Source of the DNA: Plantibacter auratus
Lineage (GTDB): Bacteria; Actinomycetota; Actinomycetes; Actinomycetales; Microbacteriaceae
NCBI RefSeq assembly: GCF_050587365.1
Contig: NZ_JBOBFV010000001.1
Coordinates: forward strand, 372,001-436,000
Direction of reading: 5' to 3'
DNA length: 64,000 bases
Both the position numbers and the translations under genes were made by a program. The notes below the pieces were generated by a model. It made no database searches. It was not told the DNA's origin and saw only the letters and a program-made list of their open reading frames with translations. Positions 52,597 through 61,949 of this stretch are shown piece by piece; the stretch's first letter is position 1; every line of letters begins with the position of its first letter.

Positions 52597-54807
52597 ATGT
52601 CCGACCTCTCAGCGACGCTCGAACACCGCGTCGTCCATCTGCAGTGCGACGGCGTCTCCGTCGTCCTCGTCCAGCACGGGACCCGCCTCCCGACGATCGC
52701 GCACTGGGGTGCCGCCGTCGATGCCGACGACCTCGAGTGGCTTGCCGCGGCCACAGCCACCGTGCGCGGCGACCTCGTCGACGGATCGGACGCGCCGTAC
52801 GAGCCGAGCCTGTTGCCCGAGCAGGCGTCGGGCTGGTCGGGTCTCCCCGGCCTCCGGGCGCATCGCGCCGGGACGGCCTGGTCCTCGCGCTTCGACGTGG
52901 CCTCGGTCGAGGTCGACAGAGCGGCCCTCCCGGCCGGCGAGGTGCGGCAGTGCGGCGCCGCGCTGGTCGAGGTGACCGCGGTCGACGACCAGACCGGCAT
53001 CGCTCTCCTCGTGGCGATCGAACTGACACCGAGTGGCCTGCTGCGCACGCGCGTGACGGTCACGAACCGGGGCGACGACCTCCTGGAGATCGAGGGTGTC
53101 GTGCCGGCCCTCCCGATCCCGACCTCGGCTCGGGAGATCCTCGACTTCGCCGGTCGGTGGGGCAACGAGAAGCTGCCGCAGCGGCTTCCGGTCACGACCG
53201 GGACACACCTCCGCGAGTCGCGGCACGGTCGCCCCGGTCTCGACGCCACCGGGGTCACCGCGATCGGAACACCGGGGTTCGACAGCCGGACCGGTGACGT
53301 CTGGCTGTGCCACGTCGGTTGGAGCGGCAACCACACGATCGGCGTCGAACGCACCGACGGACACCTCGCGTTCCGTGGCGGCGAGCTGCTCCTGCCCGGC
53401 GAGGTCCGACTCGGCCCTGGCGAGGACCACCGGACTCCATGGGTGTACGGGGCCTACGGCGTCGGCCTCGATGTCGCCTCGTCGCGGTACCACCGTTGGC
53501 TGCGCTCGACCTCGCGGGCGGCTCGGCGTCCGCGCCCCGTCACCCTGAACGTCTGGGAGGCGGTCCTGTTCGATCACGACCTCGACGTCCTCTCCGAGTT
53601 GGCGACCCGGGCCGCGGCCATCGGCGTCGAGCGCTACGTGCTCGACGACGGATGGTTCCGCGGACGTCACGACGACACCCGCGGCCTCGGCGACTGGACA
53701 CCGGACCCCGAGCGTTGGCCGGACGGTCTCGCGCCGCTCGCCGACCGGGTGCGATCGCTCGGCATGGAGTTCGGGCTGTGGTTCGAACCCGAGATGATCA
53801 ACGAGGACTCCGACCTCGCACGCGAGCACCCGGACTGGATCCTGCGGGCGAGGGACGAGCTCCCGTCGCCCGTCCGGCACCAGCAGGTGCTCGATCTCGG
53901 CAATCCGGCGGCCTTCGACCACATCCTGCAGGCCATCGACACACTGGTCGGCGAGCTCGGGATCGCGTACCTGAAATGGGACCACAACCGCGACCTCGTC
54001 GATGCCGGGCATCCGTCGACCGGGCGGGCAGCCGTGCACGACCAGACCGAAGCCCTCTACCGGCTGCTCGACGAGCTCCGATCGCGGCACCCGCACCTCG
54101 AGATCGAGAGCTGCGCGTCTGGCGGAGGCCGCGTCGACCTCGGTGTCCTCGAGCGGTCCGATCGCGTCCACACCTCCGACAACCACGACCCGATCGAGCG
54201 GGCCCGGATGCTCCGGTGGACGGGGCTCCTCGTCCCGCCCGAGATGCTCGGGTCGCACGTGGCCTCGGCCAGATCGGCCACGACCGGACGCACGCACACG
54301 CTCCACACCCGGTGCGCGGTCGCCCTCCTCGGGCATTTCGGCGTGGAGTGGGATCTGCGCGAGCTCGACGATGCGGGTCGGACGACCCTCGCCAGATGGA
54401 TCACCGTGTTCACGCGTCATCGCGGACTCATCGCCACCGGCCGCGTCGTCGGCGACGGCGAGTGGGACGACGACGCTCCGACCCTGCGCGGGGTCGTCGC
54501 GGAGGACGGTACCACCGCGCTGTACACCCTGGTGACTCCGCCGCGGTCGGCCGACTCCCGTCGTCGGGTCCGCTTTCCCGGACTCCGCCCGGACGGTCAC
54601 TACCGCCTCGCCGTCGCGCAGGACGACTCCCTCGGCCCGCGCTGGGTGATCCCCCAGGGGCTCCGGGATGCGGCGCCACTCGACGCCGACCCGGCCACGC
54701 TCGCGGCGGCGCCCGTGCTGAGCGGTGGCCAGCTGGCCGTGATCGGCCTCGACCTCCCCACCTTCCAGCCCGACCGCGCGATCACGATCCTCGTGACCGC
54801 CGTCTGA
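52597..54807 (+). CDS. GH36 alpha-galactosidase
   Basis: 736 aa, close to tetrameric GH36 enzymes. The N-terminal beta-sandwich (about 1-310) is followed by a (beta/alpha)8 barrel with VLDDGWF (348-354), the nucleophile in YLKWDHNR (Asp462), SCASGGGRVD (505-514) and the acid/base in HTSDNHDPIE (Asp528). It removes alpha-galactose from oligosaccharides in the cytoplasm. No signal peptide. GGAGG precedes the ATG. Second gene of the rightward unit, 52 bases after lacI. Confidence 0.94.
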   Translation: MSDLSATLEHRVVHLQCDGVSVVLVQHGTRLPTIAHWGAAVDADDLEWLAAATATVRGDLVDGSDAPYEPSLLPEQASGWSGLPGLRAHRAGTAWSSRFDVASVEVDRAALPAGEVRQCGAALVEVTAVDDQTGIALLVAIELTPSGLLRTRVTVTNRGDDLLEIEGVVPALPIPTSAREILDFAGRWGNEKLPQRLPVTTGTHLRESRHGRPGLDATGVTAIGTPGFDSRTGDVWLCHVGWSGNHTIGVERTDGHLAFRGGELLLPGEVRLGPGEDHRTPWVYGAYGVGLDVASSRYHRWLRSTSRAARRPRPVTLNVWEAVLFDHDLDVLSELATRAAAIGVERYVLDDGWFRGRHDDTRGLGDWTPDPERWPDGLAPLADRVRSLGMEFGLWFEPEMINEDSDLAREHPDWILRARDELPSPVRHQQVLDLGNPAAFDHILQAIDTLVGELGIAYLKWDHNRDLVDAGHPSTGRAAVHDQTEALYRLLDELRSRHPHLEIESCASGGGRVDLGVLERSDRVHTSDNHDPIERARMLRWTGLLVPPEMLGSHVASARSATTGRTHTLHTRCAVALLGHFGVEWDLRELDDAGRTTLARWITVFTRHRGLIATGRVVGDGEWDDDAPTLRGVVAEDGTTALYTLVTPPRSADSRRRVRFPGLRPDGHYRLAVAQDDSLGPRWVIPQGLRDAAPLDADPATLAAAPVLSGGQLAVIGLDLPTFQPDRAITILVTAV

Positions 54808-54844
54808 CCCACGACCCGCTGCACAGAACAGGACCACATCACCC

Positions 54845-56380
54845 ATGGACTCCACTGCGACCGTCACCGTCGACCTCGACCGGCCAGGACCCACGATCAG
54901 CCGACACGTCTACGGCCACTTCGCGGAACACCTCGGGCGCGGGATCTACGACGGCTTCTGGGTGGGCGAGGACTCGCCCGTGCCGAACGTCGGCGGCATC
55001 CGGCTCGACGTCGTGGAGGCGCTCCGCGAACTGCGCATCCCGAACCTCCGCTGGCCGGGCGGCTGCTTCGCGGACCGCTATCACTGGACGAGCGGCATCG
55101 GACCTCGTGAGGACCGCCCGAAGCTCGTCAACACGCAATGGGGCGGGACGAGCGAGACCAACGCGTTCGGCACCCACGAGTTCATGGAACTGTGCGAGCT
55201 CCTCGGTGCCGACGCCTACGTCTCGGGCAACCTCGGTTCGGGCACGGTGCAGGAGATGGCCGACTGGATCGAGTACCTGACCGGTGCCGGGGAGACCCCG
55301 ATGGCCGAGTTGCGTCGGGCGAACGGCAGGGAGGAGCCCTGGGACGTCCCGTTCTGGGGCTTGGGAAACGAGCCCTGGGGGTGCGGTGGCAACCTGCGCG
55401 CCGGCGCGTACGCGGACCTGGCACGCCAGTTCGGTACCTTCTGCGAGAGCGGCGGGAAGGTCCCGCTCTACCGGGTCGCCGCCGGCGCCGACGGGTTCGA
55501 CGTGGCCTGGACCAAGACGCTGATGGAGGTCGTCGCCGACGTGGCCACCCACCCGTTCTCGGCGACCCCCTGGGAAGCCGTCTCGGTGCACTACTACACG
55601 ATCGGCGGCAGCTGGAAGGCGAAGGGCAGCGCGACCGGGTTCGACGCCGCGGAGTACTGGAGCACGATCACCGCAGCACAGGGCGTCGAGCAGCTGCTGT
55701 CGTCGCACGCCGCCGTCATGGACGTGTACGACCCGGAGGAACGGTTCGGCATGGTGCTCGACGAGTGGGGCACCTGGTGGGACGTCGAGCCGGGCACGCA
55801 CCCCGGGCATCTGTTCCAGCAGAACACCATCCGCGACGCCATGGTGGCCGCCTGGCACTTCGACGTGTTCCACCGCTTCGCGGGCCGGCTGCGCATGGCC
55901 AACATCGCGCAGACGGTCAACGTCCTGCAGGCGATGCTCCTGACCGATCCCGACGGCGGCGAGATGGTCCGGACGCCCACCTTCCACGTCTTCGAGATGA
56001 ACAGCCCGCACCAGGACGCCACGTCCCTCCCGACGCACGTGGTCGGGCCGGTCCGCGACGCCGACGCCGCACACTCGGGTGGCATCCCGACCGTCTCCGC
56101 CTCGGCGAGCGTCAAGGACGGCGTCCTCCATTGCTCGCTGACGAACGTCGACCTCGACGCGCCACTCGTCATCGAGGTCGACGTCCGTGGCGGGTCCGTG
56201 GTCGAGCCGCACGGCCGGCTGCTCACCGCTGCGCGGCCCGACGCCCACAACCGTCCCGGTGAGACCGACGCCGTGTCACCGCGACCGCTCACGGGTCTCG
56301 ACGTCACACCGACGGGTCTTCGCGTCACGCTCCCACCGCACTCGTTCGCAACGATCACGGCTCAGGTCGGCGCGCCATGA
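54845..56380 (+). CDS. GH51 alpha-L-arabinofuranosidase
   Basis: 511 aa, typical of intracellular GH51. ISRHVYGHFAEHLGRGIYDG and NLRWPGGCFADRYHW open the barrel; the acid/base is in GLGNEPWG (Glu176) and the nucleophile in MVLDEWGTWW (Glu307). It cleaves terminal alpha-L-arabinofuranose, for instance from arabinan, arabinoxylan or arabinogalactan fragments. The stop overlaps the GH27 start by four bases (ATGA). No signal peptide. Confidence 0.95.
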   Translation: MDSTATVTVDLDRPGPTISRHVYGHFAEHLGRGIYDGFWVGEDSPVPNVGGIRLDVVEALRELRIPNLRWPGGCFADRYHWTSGIGPREDRPKLVNTQWGGTSETNAFGTHEFMELCELLGADAYVSGNLGSGTVQEMADWIEYLTGAGETPMAELRRANGREEPWDVPFWGLGNEPWGCGGNLRAGAYADLARQFGTFCESGGKVPLYRVAAGADGFDVAWTKTLMEVVADVATHPFSATPWEAVSVHYYTIGGSWKAKGSATGFDAAEYWSTITAAQGVEQLLSSHAAVMDVYDPEERFGMVLDEWGTWWDVEPGTHPGHLFQQNTIRDAMVAAWHFDVFHRFAGRLRMANIAQTVNVLQAMLLTDPDGGEMVRTPTFHVFEMNSPHQDATSLPTHVVGPVRDADAAHSGGIPTVSASASVKDGVLHCSLTNVDLDAPLVIEVDVRGGSVVEPHGRLLTAARPDAHNRPGETDAVSPRPLTGLDVTPTGLRVTLPPHSFATITAQVGAP

Positions 56381-57675
56381 GCGAGGTGGAGATCGCGGTC
56401 ACCGAGGTGCGTGCAGCACGTCGGGCGCGGGCGGACCGCCCGCCGATGGGCTGGAACAGCTGGGACTGCTTCGGAGGGTCCGTCACGGAGGCCGAGGTAC
56501 TTGCCAACGCCGCGTTCCTGGCCGAGCACCTGCTGCCCGTCGGCTGGGACACGGTGGTCGTCGACATCCAGTGGTACGAACCGGCGCCCGGCGTCGGCGA
56601 CTACGAGCGCGTCTCCCAGCCGACGCTCGACGACTGGGGCCGACCGCAACCCGCGCCGAACCGGTTCCCGTCTGCGGCGTCGGGCGGCTTCCACGCGCTC
56701 GCCGACCGCGTGCACGCGCTCGGGCTCCGCTTCGGGGTGCACCTCATGCGCGGCGTGCCGCGTCTGGCCGTCGATCTCGAGCTGCCGATCCTCGGTTCGA
56801 CCGCCCGCTGTGGGGAGATCGCCGATCCGTCCAACGTCTGCCCGTGGAACCCCGACAACGTCGGCGTCGACCTGACCGCCCCGGGCGCCCAGGCCTACTA
56901 CGACTCGGTCATGGCACAGCTCGCGGACTGGGGTGTCGACTTCATCAAGCTCGACGACGTGCTCTACCCACCGATCCAGACCGCCGAGATCGAGGCCATC
57001 TCGCGGGCGATCGACGCGACCGGTCGACCGATGGTGCTCAGCCTGTCCCCGGGGAAGCAACTCTCGACCGAGCACCTCGACACCCTTCGATCGACGGCGC
57101 AGCTGTGGCGGATCTCCGACGACCTCTGGGACGACTGGTCGGCGGTGCTCGAACAGTTCCAGCGCCTGGCCCGCTGGGCGCCCCTCCAGCGTCCGGGGGC
57201 GTGGGCCGATGCCGACATGCTCCCGCTCGGGCGGATCGGCATCCGGGCCCACGTCGGTTCGGACCGGCTGAGTCGCCTCACCCTGGACGAACAACGGACG
57301 CTCATGACCCTCTGGTGCATCGGCCGGTCGCCGCTCTTCTTCGGCGGCCACCTCCCGGACACCCCGGCGCACACGCTCGCGCTCCTGACCAACCCGGACG
57401 TGCTCGCACTGCTCGGCAGCGACGGGAGCCGGGAGATCATCCGCGACGGCGACCTCGTCGTCTGGGCGGCTGAGCTCGGCGAGATCCGGTGGCGCGCGGT
57501 GTTCTGGCTCGGTGATGCGGACACCGGGCTGCGGGTGCACCTGGCCGATCTCGGTTGCGCCGATCGATCGTCCGTCACCGAGCTGTGGAGTGGTCGGCCG
57601 TTGCCGGTCGTCGACGGCGCCGTCGACACGTCCCTGCCCGCGCACGGTGCCGTGCTGCTCCGGCTCGACCGCTGA
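56377..57675 (+). CDS. GH27 glycosidase, probable beta-L-arabinopyranosidase
   Basis: 432 aa. PPMGWNSWDCFG is the GH27 start of the barrel; the nucleophile is in FIKLDDV (Asp193) and the acid/base in LWRISDDLW (Asp249). Alpha-galactosidases have LDDCW on the second strand, where the second Asp contacts galactose. Here it reads VVVDIQWYE, with isoleucine at position 64. The same Asp-to-Ile change is known for the Streptomyces avermitilis GH27 beta-L-arabinopyranosidase, so that activity is the better prediction. It overlaps GH51 upstream by four bases and GH95 downstream by one base. Cytoplasmic. Confidence 0.85.
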   Translation: MSEVEIAVTEVRAARRARADRPPMGWNSWDCFGGSVTEAEVLANAAFLAEHLLPVGWDTVVVDIQWYEPAPGVGDYERVSQPTLDDWGRPQPAPNRFPSAASGGFHALADRVHALGLRFGVHLMRGVPRLAVDLELPILGSTARCGEIADPSNVCPWNPDNVGVDLTAPGAQAYYDSVMAQLADWGVDFIKLDDVLYPPIQTAEIEAISRAIDATGRPMVLSLSPGKQLSTEHLDTLRSTAQLWRISDDLWDDWSAVLEQFQRLARWAPLQRPGAWADADMLPLGRIGIRAHVGSDRLSRLTLDEQRTLMTLWCIGRSPLFFGGHLPDTPAHTLALLTNPDVLALLGSDGSREIIRDGDLVVWAAELGEIRWRAVFWLGDADTGLRVHLADLGCADRSSVTELWSGRPLPVVDGAVDTSLPAHGAVLLRLDR

Positions 57676-60065
57676 TGGATGACCGACAGCAGCGCGTCGA
57701 GCGTCATCGAATCGAGCTCGACGGACCGGCCACCCGGTTCGTCGATCGGTTCCTCATCGGCAACGGGACGTTGGGCGCGGCGCTCGACGGCGTGCCCGGA
57801 CGGGAGGGCATGGACCTCTCCCTGGACACGTTGTGGTCGGGAGGTCCGCGACGCCCCGGCGGTGGGCTGGCACTCCGCCCGCGTCCCGGCACGTTGGCGT
57901 CCGTTCGCCGGGCGATCGCCGACGGCGATTCCGTGGCGGCCGATTCCCGCGCGGCTGCACTCCGCGGGAGCACGTTCACCGAGTCCTTCCAGCCGCTCGG
58001 CCGCCTCACGATCGACTACGCGTCGCCCGACATCGGTTCGCGATCGACACGGACCTCCGATCTCGCGCGCGGCGTCGTCGAGACGACGTCCACGAGCGGT
58101 GGCGAGGCGGTCGCACTCCACGCGTTCGTGTCGGCGGTGGACGACGTGCTGGTCGTCGAGCTGCTGGGTGACGGTGTCCGTGAACCGAGGGTCGGGTTCG
58201 CGACGCCGCACCCGTCGACGACGGAGGAGCACACGGTCGGCGACACCCGGTGGTGGTCGGCGACCGGCCGTGCGCCGGCGAGCGTGCGACCCTCGTATCT
58301 CGGCGGTGACGATGACGAGGCCATCCGGTACCCGACCGACGTCCCGGATGCCGACGGTCTCGTCGACGCAGGCATGGCCTGGGCGCTGACGATCGCGGTG
58401 CAGGCGATCGCGGGCGGGTTCCGCGTCGTCGCCGGTGCACGATCCGGACACCGCGGGTGGCTAGATCGGCCGCTGGGTGACCCGTCGACGCTGCTGGAGC
58501 ACGCCCAGGCGACGGTCTCGCGTGCGTTGCAGCGATCCGGCGAAGCGTTGCTCCATCGGCACGTCGCCGACCATCGGTCGCTCTTCGACCGCGTCGATCT
58601 GGACCTCTCGGCATCGGCGTCCGCGTCGGCCGACCTCGCGGAGCGGTACTTCGACCTCGGACGGGCGCTCCTCATCGGCAGCTCCCGACCGGGGACCGAA
58701 CCGGCGAACCTCCAGGGGGTCTGGAACGATCAGGTCAGGCCACCCTGGAGCGCGAACTTCACCACCAACATCAACCTCCAGATGAACTACTGGCCGGCGG
58801 AGAGCACCGGCCTGGGTGACCTGGTCGAGCCACTCATACGGTTCACCGGCGAACTGGTGGACGCCGGGCAGCGCACCGCCGTCGAGTCCTACGGCCTCGA
58901 CGGGGCGGCTGCCCACCACAACAGCGACCTCTGGAGGCACACGGACGCTGTACCGCTCGACGCGCACTGGGCGAACTGGCCGAGCGCGCTCCCCTGGCTC
59001 GTCGCGCACCTCCACCGCCGTCTGGACGACGGTGGCGCTGATCACGCCGAGCACGTCGCCGTCCTGCAGACCGTCGAGCCGGTGGTCTCGTTCGTCCTGC
59101 GAATGGTCGTCACGGATGCCGCCGGATCGCTGGTCGTGAGTCCGTCGACCTCACCGGAGAACCGGTTCGTGGTCGACGCGGAGCACACGGCGGCGGTGAC
59201 GGCCGGCGCGGCGATGGACCAGGAGCTGGCGCACGAGTGCCTCCGCGAGTACCTCGCCCTCGCGGAGCTGGTCGGCGACGGCATCGCGGACGTCGGGCTC
59301 CTGGCTCGAGCACGCGACACCGTGGCCACCCTCCGACTGCCGCAGGTCGGCCGCGACGGAACACTCCTGGAGTGGGCCGAGGAGCGGGAGCCGACCGAGC
59401 CCGGCCACCGGCACCTCTCCCACCTGTACGGCCTGTATCCGGGGACGCGGATCACCGAATCGGGCACGCCCGAGCAATTCGAAGCAGCCCGACGCGCACT
59501 GCGACGGAGACTCGCGAACGGCGGTGGCGGAACCGGGTGGAGCATGGCCTGGGTCCTCTGCCTGGCCGCACGACTCCGTGATCCGGGGCTCGCGTCCGAG
59601 GCGCTCGACACGCTGCTCGGTCCGCTGTCATCGGCCTCGCTGCTCGACCTGCACCCGATGGGCGACCTCGACGACGTGTTCCAGGTCGACGGCAACCTGG
59701 GTGGGACGGCCGGTGTCGTCGAGCTGCTCGTCCAGGGGCACGGCGGTGTCCTGTCGCTGCTGCCGACCCTCCCGGCCGAGTGGTCGGCCGGCAGCTTCCG
59801 GGGGTTCCGGGTCCGGGGTGGACACATCGTGGATGTCGAGTGGAGCCGTCATCGCCCCGTCGCGGCGACCCTGCGTCTCACGGCCGGCGGCCTGCTCGTC
59901 GAGCTGCCGGATGACGGCTCGATGATCGCCATCGCGGGCCCTGGCGGCGCACTGCCGACCCGGTTGGAGGACGGCGCGCCAGCCGGGCGGCGGCGGATCA
60001 GGCTCGACGACCCCGGTGTCCACCGGCTTGAGTTCGCGCGTCCGCCCGGCGATCCGGAGGACTGA
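57675..60065 (+). CDS. GH95 alpha-L-fucosidase/alpha-L-galactosidase
   Basis: 796 aa. An N-terminal beta domain begins FLIGNGTLGAALDGVPG and includes DTLWSGGPRRPGG. The (alpha/alpha)6 barrel has ANLQGVWNDQVRPPWSANF (344-362), INLQMNYWPAE (366-376), HHNSDLWRHTD (414-424), the probable acid Glu517 region, HRHLSHLYGLYPG (578-590) and FQVDGNLGGTAG (669-680, Asp672). Both alpha-1,2-L-fucosidases and alpha-L-galactosidases occur in GH95; the residues seen do not let me choose. ATG overlaps the GH27 stop (TGATG), so four hydrolases are translated as a coupled series. No signal peptide. Confidence 0.9.
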   Translation: MDDRQQRVERHRIELDGPATRFVDRFLIGNGTLGAALDGVPGREGMDLSLDTLWSGGPRRPGGGLALRPRPGTLASVRRAIADGDSVAADSRAAALRGSTFTESFQPLGRLTIDYASPDIGSRSTRTSDLARGVVETTSTSGGEAVALHAFVSAVDDVLVVELLGDGVREPRVGFATPHPSTTEEHTVGDTRWWSATGRAPASVRPSYLGGDDDEAIRYPTDVPDADGLVDAGMAWALTIAVQAIAGGFRVVAGARSGHRGWLDRPLGDPSTLLEHAQATVSRALQRSGEALLHRHVADHRSLFDRVDLDLSASASASADLAERYFDLGRALLIGSSRPGTEPANLQGVWNDQVRPPWSANFTTNINLQMNYWPAESTGLGDLVEPLIRFTGELVDAGQRTAVESYGLDGAAAHHNSDLWRHTDAVPLDAHWANWPSALPWLVAHLHRRLDDGGADHAEHVAVLQTVEPVVSFVLRMVVTDAAGSLVVSPSTSPENRFVVDAEHTAAVTAGAAMDQELAHECLREYLALAELVGDGIADVGLLARARDTVATLRLPQVGRDGTLLEWAEEREPTEPGHRHLSHLYGLYPGTRITESGTPEQFEAARRALRRRLANGGGGTGWSMAWVLCLAARLRDPGLASEALDTLLGPLSSASLLDLHPMGDLDDVFQVDGNLGGTAGVVELLVQGHGGVLSLLPTLPAEWSAGSFRGFRVRGGHIVDVEWSRHRPVAATLRLTAGGLLVELPDDGSMIAIAGPGGALPTRLEDGAPAGRRRIRLDDPGVHRLEFARPPGDPED

Positions 60066-60079
60066 CCGCCTCCTCCGGA
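60053..60079. terminator. Hairpin between GH95 and thioredoxin genes
   Basis: A 9-bp stem (TCCGGAGGA with TCCTCCGGA) with a 9-base loop spans the GH95 stop. It lies between two convergent genes. Confidence 0.65.
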
Positions 60080-60085
60080 CGTCGG

Positions 60086-60463
60086 CTACTCGGCCTGTGC
60101 CTCGGCCTTCGCCGCTGCGATGGCGGCGTGCACCTCGGACATGTCGAGACCGCGCACCTGCGAGATGAGGTCCTCGAGTGCCGGCGCGGGGAGGGCGCCG
60201 GCCTGCGAGAAGACGAGCACGCCGTCGCGGAACGCCATGAGCGTGGGGATCGACGTGATCTGCATCCCGCTCGCGAGTTCCTGGTTCGCCTCAGTGTCGA
60301 CCTTGGTGAACACGACGTCCTGGTGCTGCTCGCTCGACTGCTCGAAGACGGGGCCGAAAGCCTTGCACGGGCCGCACCACTCGGCCCAGAAGTCGACCAG
60401 GACGATGCCTTCGGCCGACACGGTGTCCTCGAAGTTCGAGATGGTCAGTTCCTGCGTGGTCAT
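60086..60463 (-). CDS. trxA: Thioredoxin
   Basis: 125 aa. The redox site is FWAEWCGPCKAF (Cys30 and Cys33), with the cis-proline loop TSIPTLMAF about 40 residues later. A C-terminal Ala/Glu helix of about 25 residues extends the usual 105-residue fold. It reduces disulfides in the cytoplasm with thioredoxin reductase. The ATG at 60463 has AAGGGC upstream; a longer open frame is not conserved in character. Confidence 0.95.
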   Translation of the reverse strand: MTTQELTISNFEDTVSAEGIVLVDFWAEWCGPCKAFGPVFEQSSEQHQDVVFTKVDTEANQELASGMQITSIPTLMAFRDGVLVFSQAGALPAPALEDLISQVRGLDMSEVHAAIAAAKAEAQAE

Positions 60464-60558
60464 CGTGTGCCCTTCGGATCGGTGGTCGGACGCTTCGCAT
60501 CCGACTGACGAGCCTACCCGCGGACGACGGGCCGTCCTCCCCTTGTGCCGCGCCGCGG

Positions 60559-61425
60559 TCAGTGCCCGGGCGGCTGCTCCGGGAGGAGCAGGAGCCGGCG
60601 CTGTATCCGCGACATGATCAGGAGCACCCCGCCGAGGACCGCGAACAGGACGCCGCCACCGACGACGATGCCGCCGATGACCCCTCCGAGGAAGCCGTAG
60701 CCGTCGCCGCTGCTGTTGACGAGGATGACCACGCCGACGGCCAAGGCGAGCACACCGATCCCGAGGACGACCCAGGACATGACGAGATAGGTGCGGAACG
60801 CGCGCGCTCCATGGAACGTCGGCCGGATGCCGTACTGGGTTCCGACGTACTGGGCCCAGCGTGAGCCGGTCCACCACCTCGTCGCCCGCGGCGACACGGA
60901 GTACCAACCGGCACCGGGACCGTCCTGCTCACCCGGCAATGGACGGACCACGTCGACGACCACCGGGGCGCCGACCGGCTGCGGGATCCGCCGCACGGCC
61001 GTCGTCTGGGCGGCGATACCGAACCAGAGCAGCGTCAGGAGCAGCATCGGGAATCCGTTGAACGACAGGTGGCTGGACAGCGCGCCGAGGCTGAACTGCG
61101 CGATCGCCAACACGAGGAAGACCGAGCCGAACACCCAGGCCAAGCTCGGCTGCTCGGTGGTCGCCCAATCGGTCCCGGGCTTCCCGTTCTTGACCCTGAG
61201 CCCCGTCCAGTGCGAGCCGTCCCACCATCGGAGCTGATCCGACCCCGTCGGATACCAGCCCAGCTGCGGTCCGGACGGCAGCTGCGACGGCGACACCATG
61301 GGAGTCGGCGCCTGCTGCTTCACCCGTGGCGCGGCGTCGGCCTCCTGAGCAGTCCACTGCGTTCCATCCCACCAGCGCAGCTTGCCCGGCGTCCCCGCCT
61401 CGTACCATCCCGGTGCAGCGGTCAT
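60559..61425 (-). CDS. DUF2510 membrane protein with three tryptophan-rich repeats
   Basis: 288 aa. Three copies of the DUF2510 pattern (GWY..RWWDG..WT) lie at about 6-25, 56-75 and 173-190. About four membrane helices lie in two pairs, between the second and third repeats (93-140) and after the third (214-270). DUF2510 modules are common in actinobacterial envelope proteins and of unknown function, perhaps contacts on the cytoplasmic face. AAGGAG precedes the ATG. Confidence 0.85.
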   Translation of the reverse strand: MTAAPGWYEAGTPGKLRWWDGTQWTAQEADAAPRVKQQAPTPMVSPSQLPSGPQLGWYPTGSDQLRWWDGSHWTGLRVKNGKPGTDWATTEQPSLAWVFGSVFLVLAIAQFSLGALSSHLSFNGFPMLLLTLLWFGIAAQTTAVRRIPQPVGAPVVVDVVRPLPGEQDGPGAGWYSVSPRATRWWTGSRWAQYVGTQYGIRPTFHGARAFRTYLVMSWVVLGIGVLALAVGVVILVNSSGDGYGFLGGVIGGIVVGGGVLFAVLGGVLLIMSRIQRRLLLLPEQPPGH

Positions 61426-61568
61426 CGCTGCTCCTTCCCCCGAAGATCACGCTCATGACGCCCATGCAGCGCCCCCAGTGTCCCGTCTGCGAGTCATCGC
61501 GGCAAGCCGCCGTTGTCGAACATCGTGCGAGCCAGGTAGGTTGACGGCGACGCGACGAAGGGACCACC

Positions 61569-61949
61569 GTGGCCAGACGCAAGACGCCGGAGCAGATCGC
61601 CGACGAGGAACGTCGCTACGAGCTTGCGCGATCGGCGAGCACGTTCGAGGAGTTCTCCGTCCTCGCGAACGACCCCAATCAGGCGATCCGCGCCGCTGCG
61701 GCGCACAACCCGGCAGCCGACCCAGCGGCGTTGGAGCTCTTCCTCAAGGACCGCTTCTGGGGTGCACGCATCGAGATCGCGCTGCACCCGAACGCGACCG
61801 ACGAGCTCCTGCTCCGTCTCCTCGAAGCCGATCCGCGCAAGCGCGGCGTCGTCCACCACGAGGCGGAACGCCGGCTGGCCGCGAAAGGCGTCCGCTTCGA
61901 CGACGACGGCCTCCCGCTGATCGGCGACGCGGGCACGAGCGCTCGTTGA
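61569..61949 (+). CDS. Small alpha-helical repeat protein
   Basis: 126 aa. Helical repeats of about 24 residues are visible (FEEFSVLANDPNQAIRAAAAHNP, then LELFLKDRFWGARIEIALHPN, then LLLRLLEADPRKRGVVHHEAE), like leucine-rich-variant or HEAT-type protein-binding repeats. GTG start. Its stop overlaps the TTG start of the AraC-type gene, so the two are translated together. It may modulate that regulator or bind another protein; function unknown. Confidence 0.75.
   Translation: MARRKTPEQIADEERRYELARSASTFEEFSVLANDPNQAIRAAAAHNPAADPAALELFLKDRFWGARIEIALHPNATDELLLRLLEADPRKRGVVHHEAERRLAAKGVRFDDDGLPLIGDAGTSAR

Noticed and set aside
56377..57675. Simple annotation of the GH27 protein as alpha-galactosidase
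   Set aside because: The Asp that contacts the galactose C6 hydroxyl is replaced by Ile64, and a GH36 alpha-galactosidase is already present; beta-L-arabinopyranosidase fits better, though not proven.
42421..60065. Horizontal transfer of the glycan locus as a mobile island
   Set aside because: I see no integrase, tRNA boundary, direct repeats at the ends or obvious change in base composition, so transfer cannot be supported from this window.
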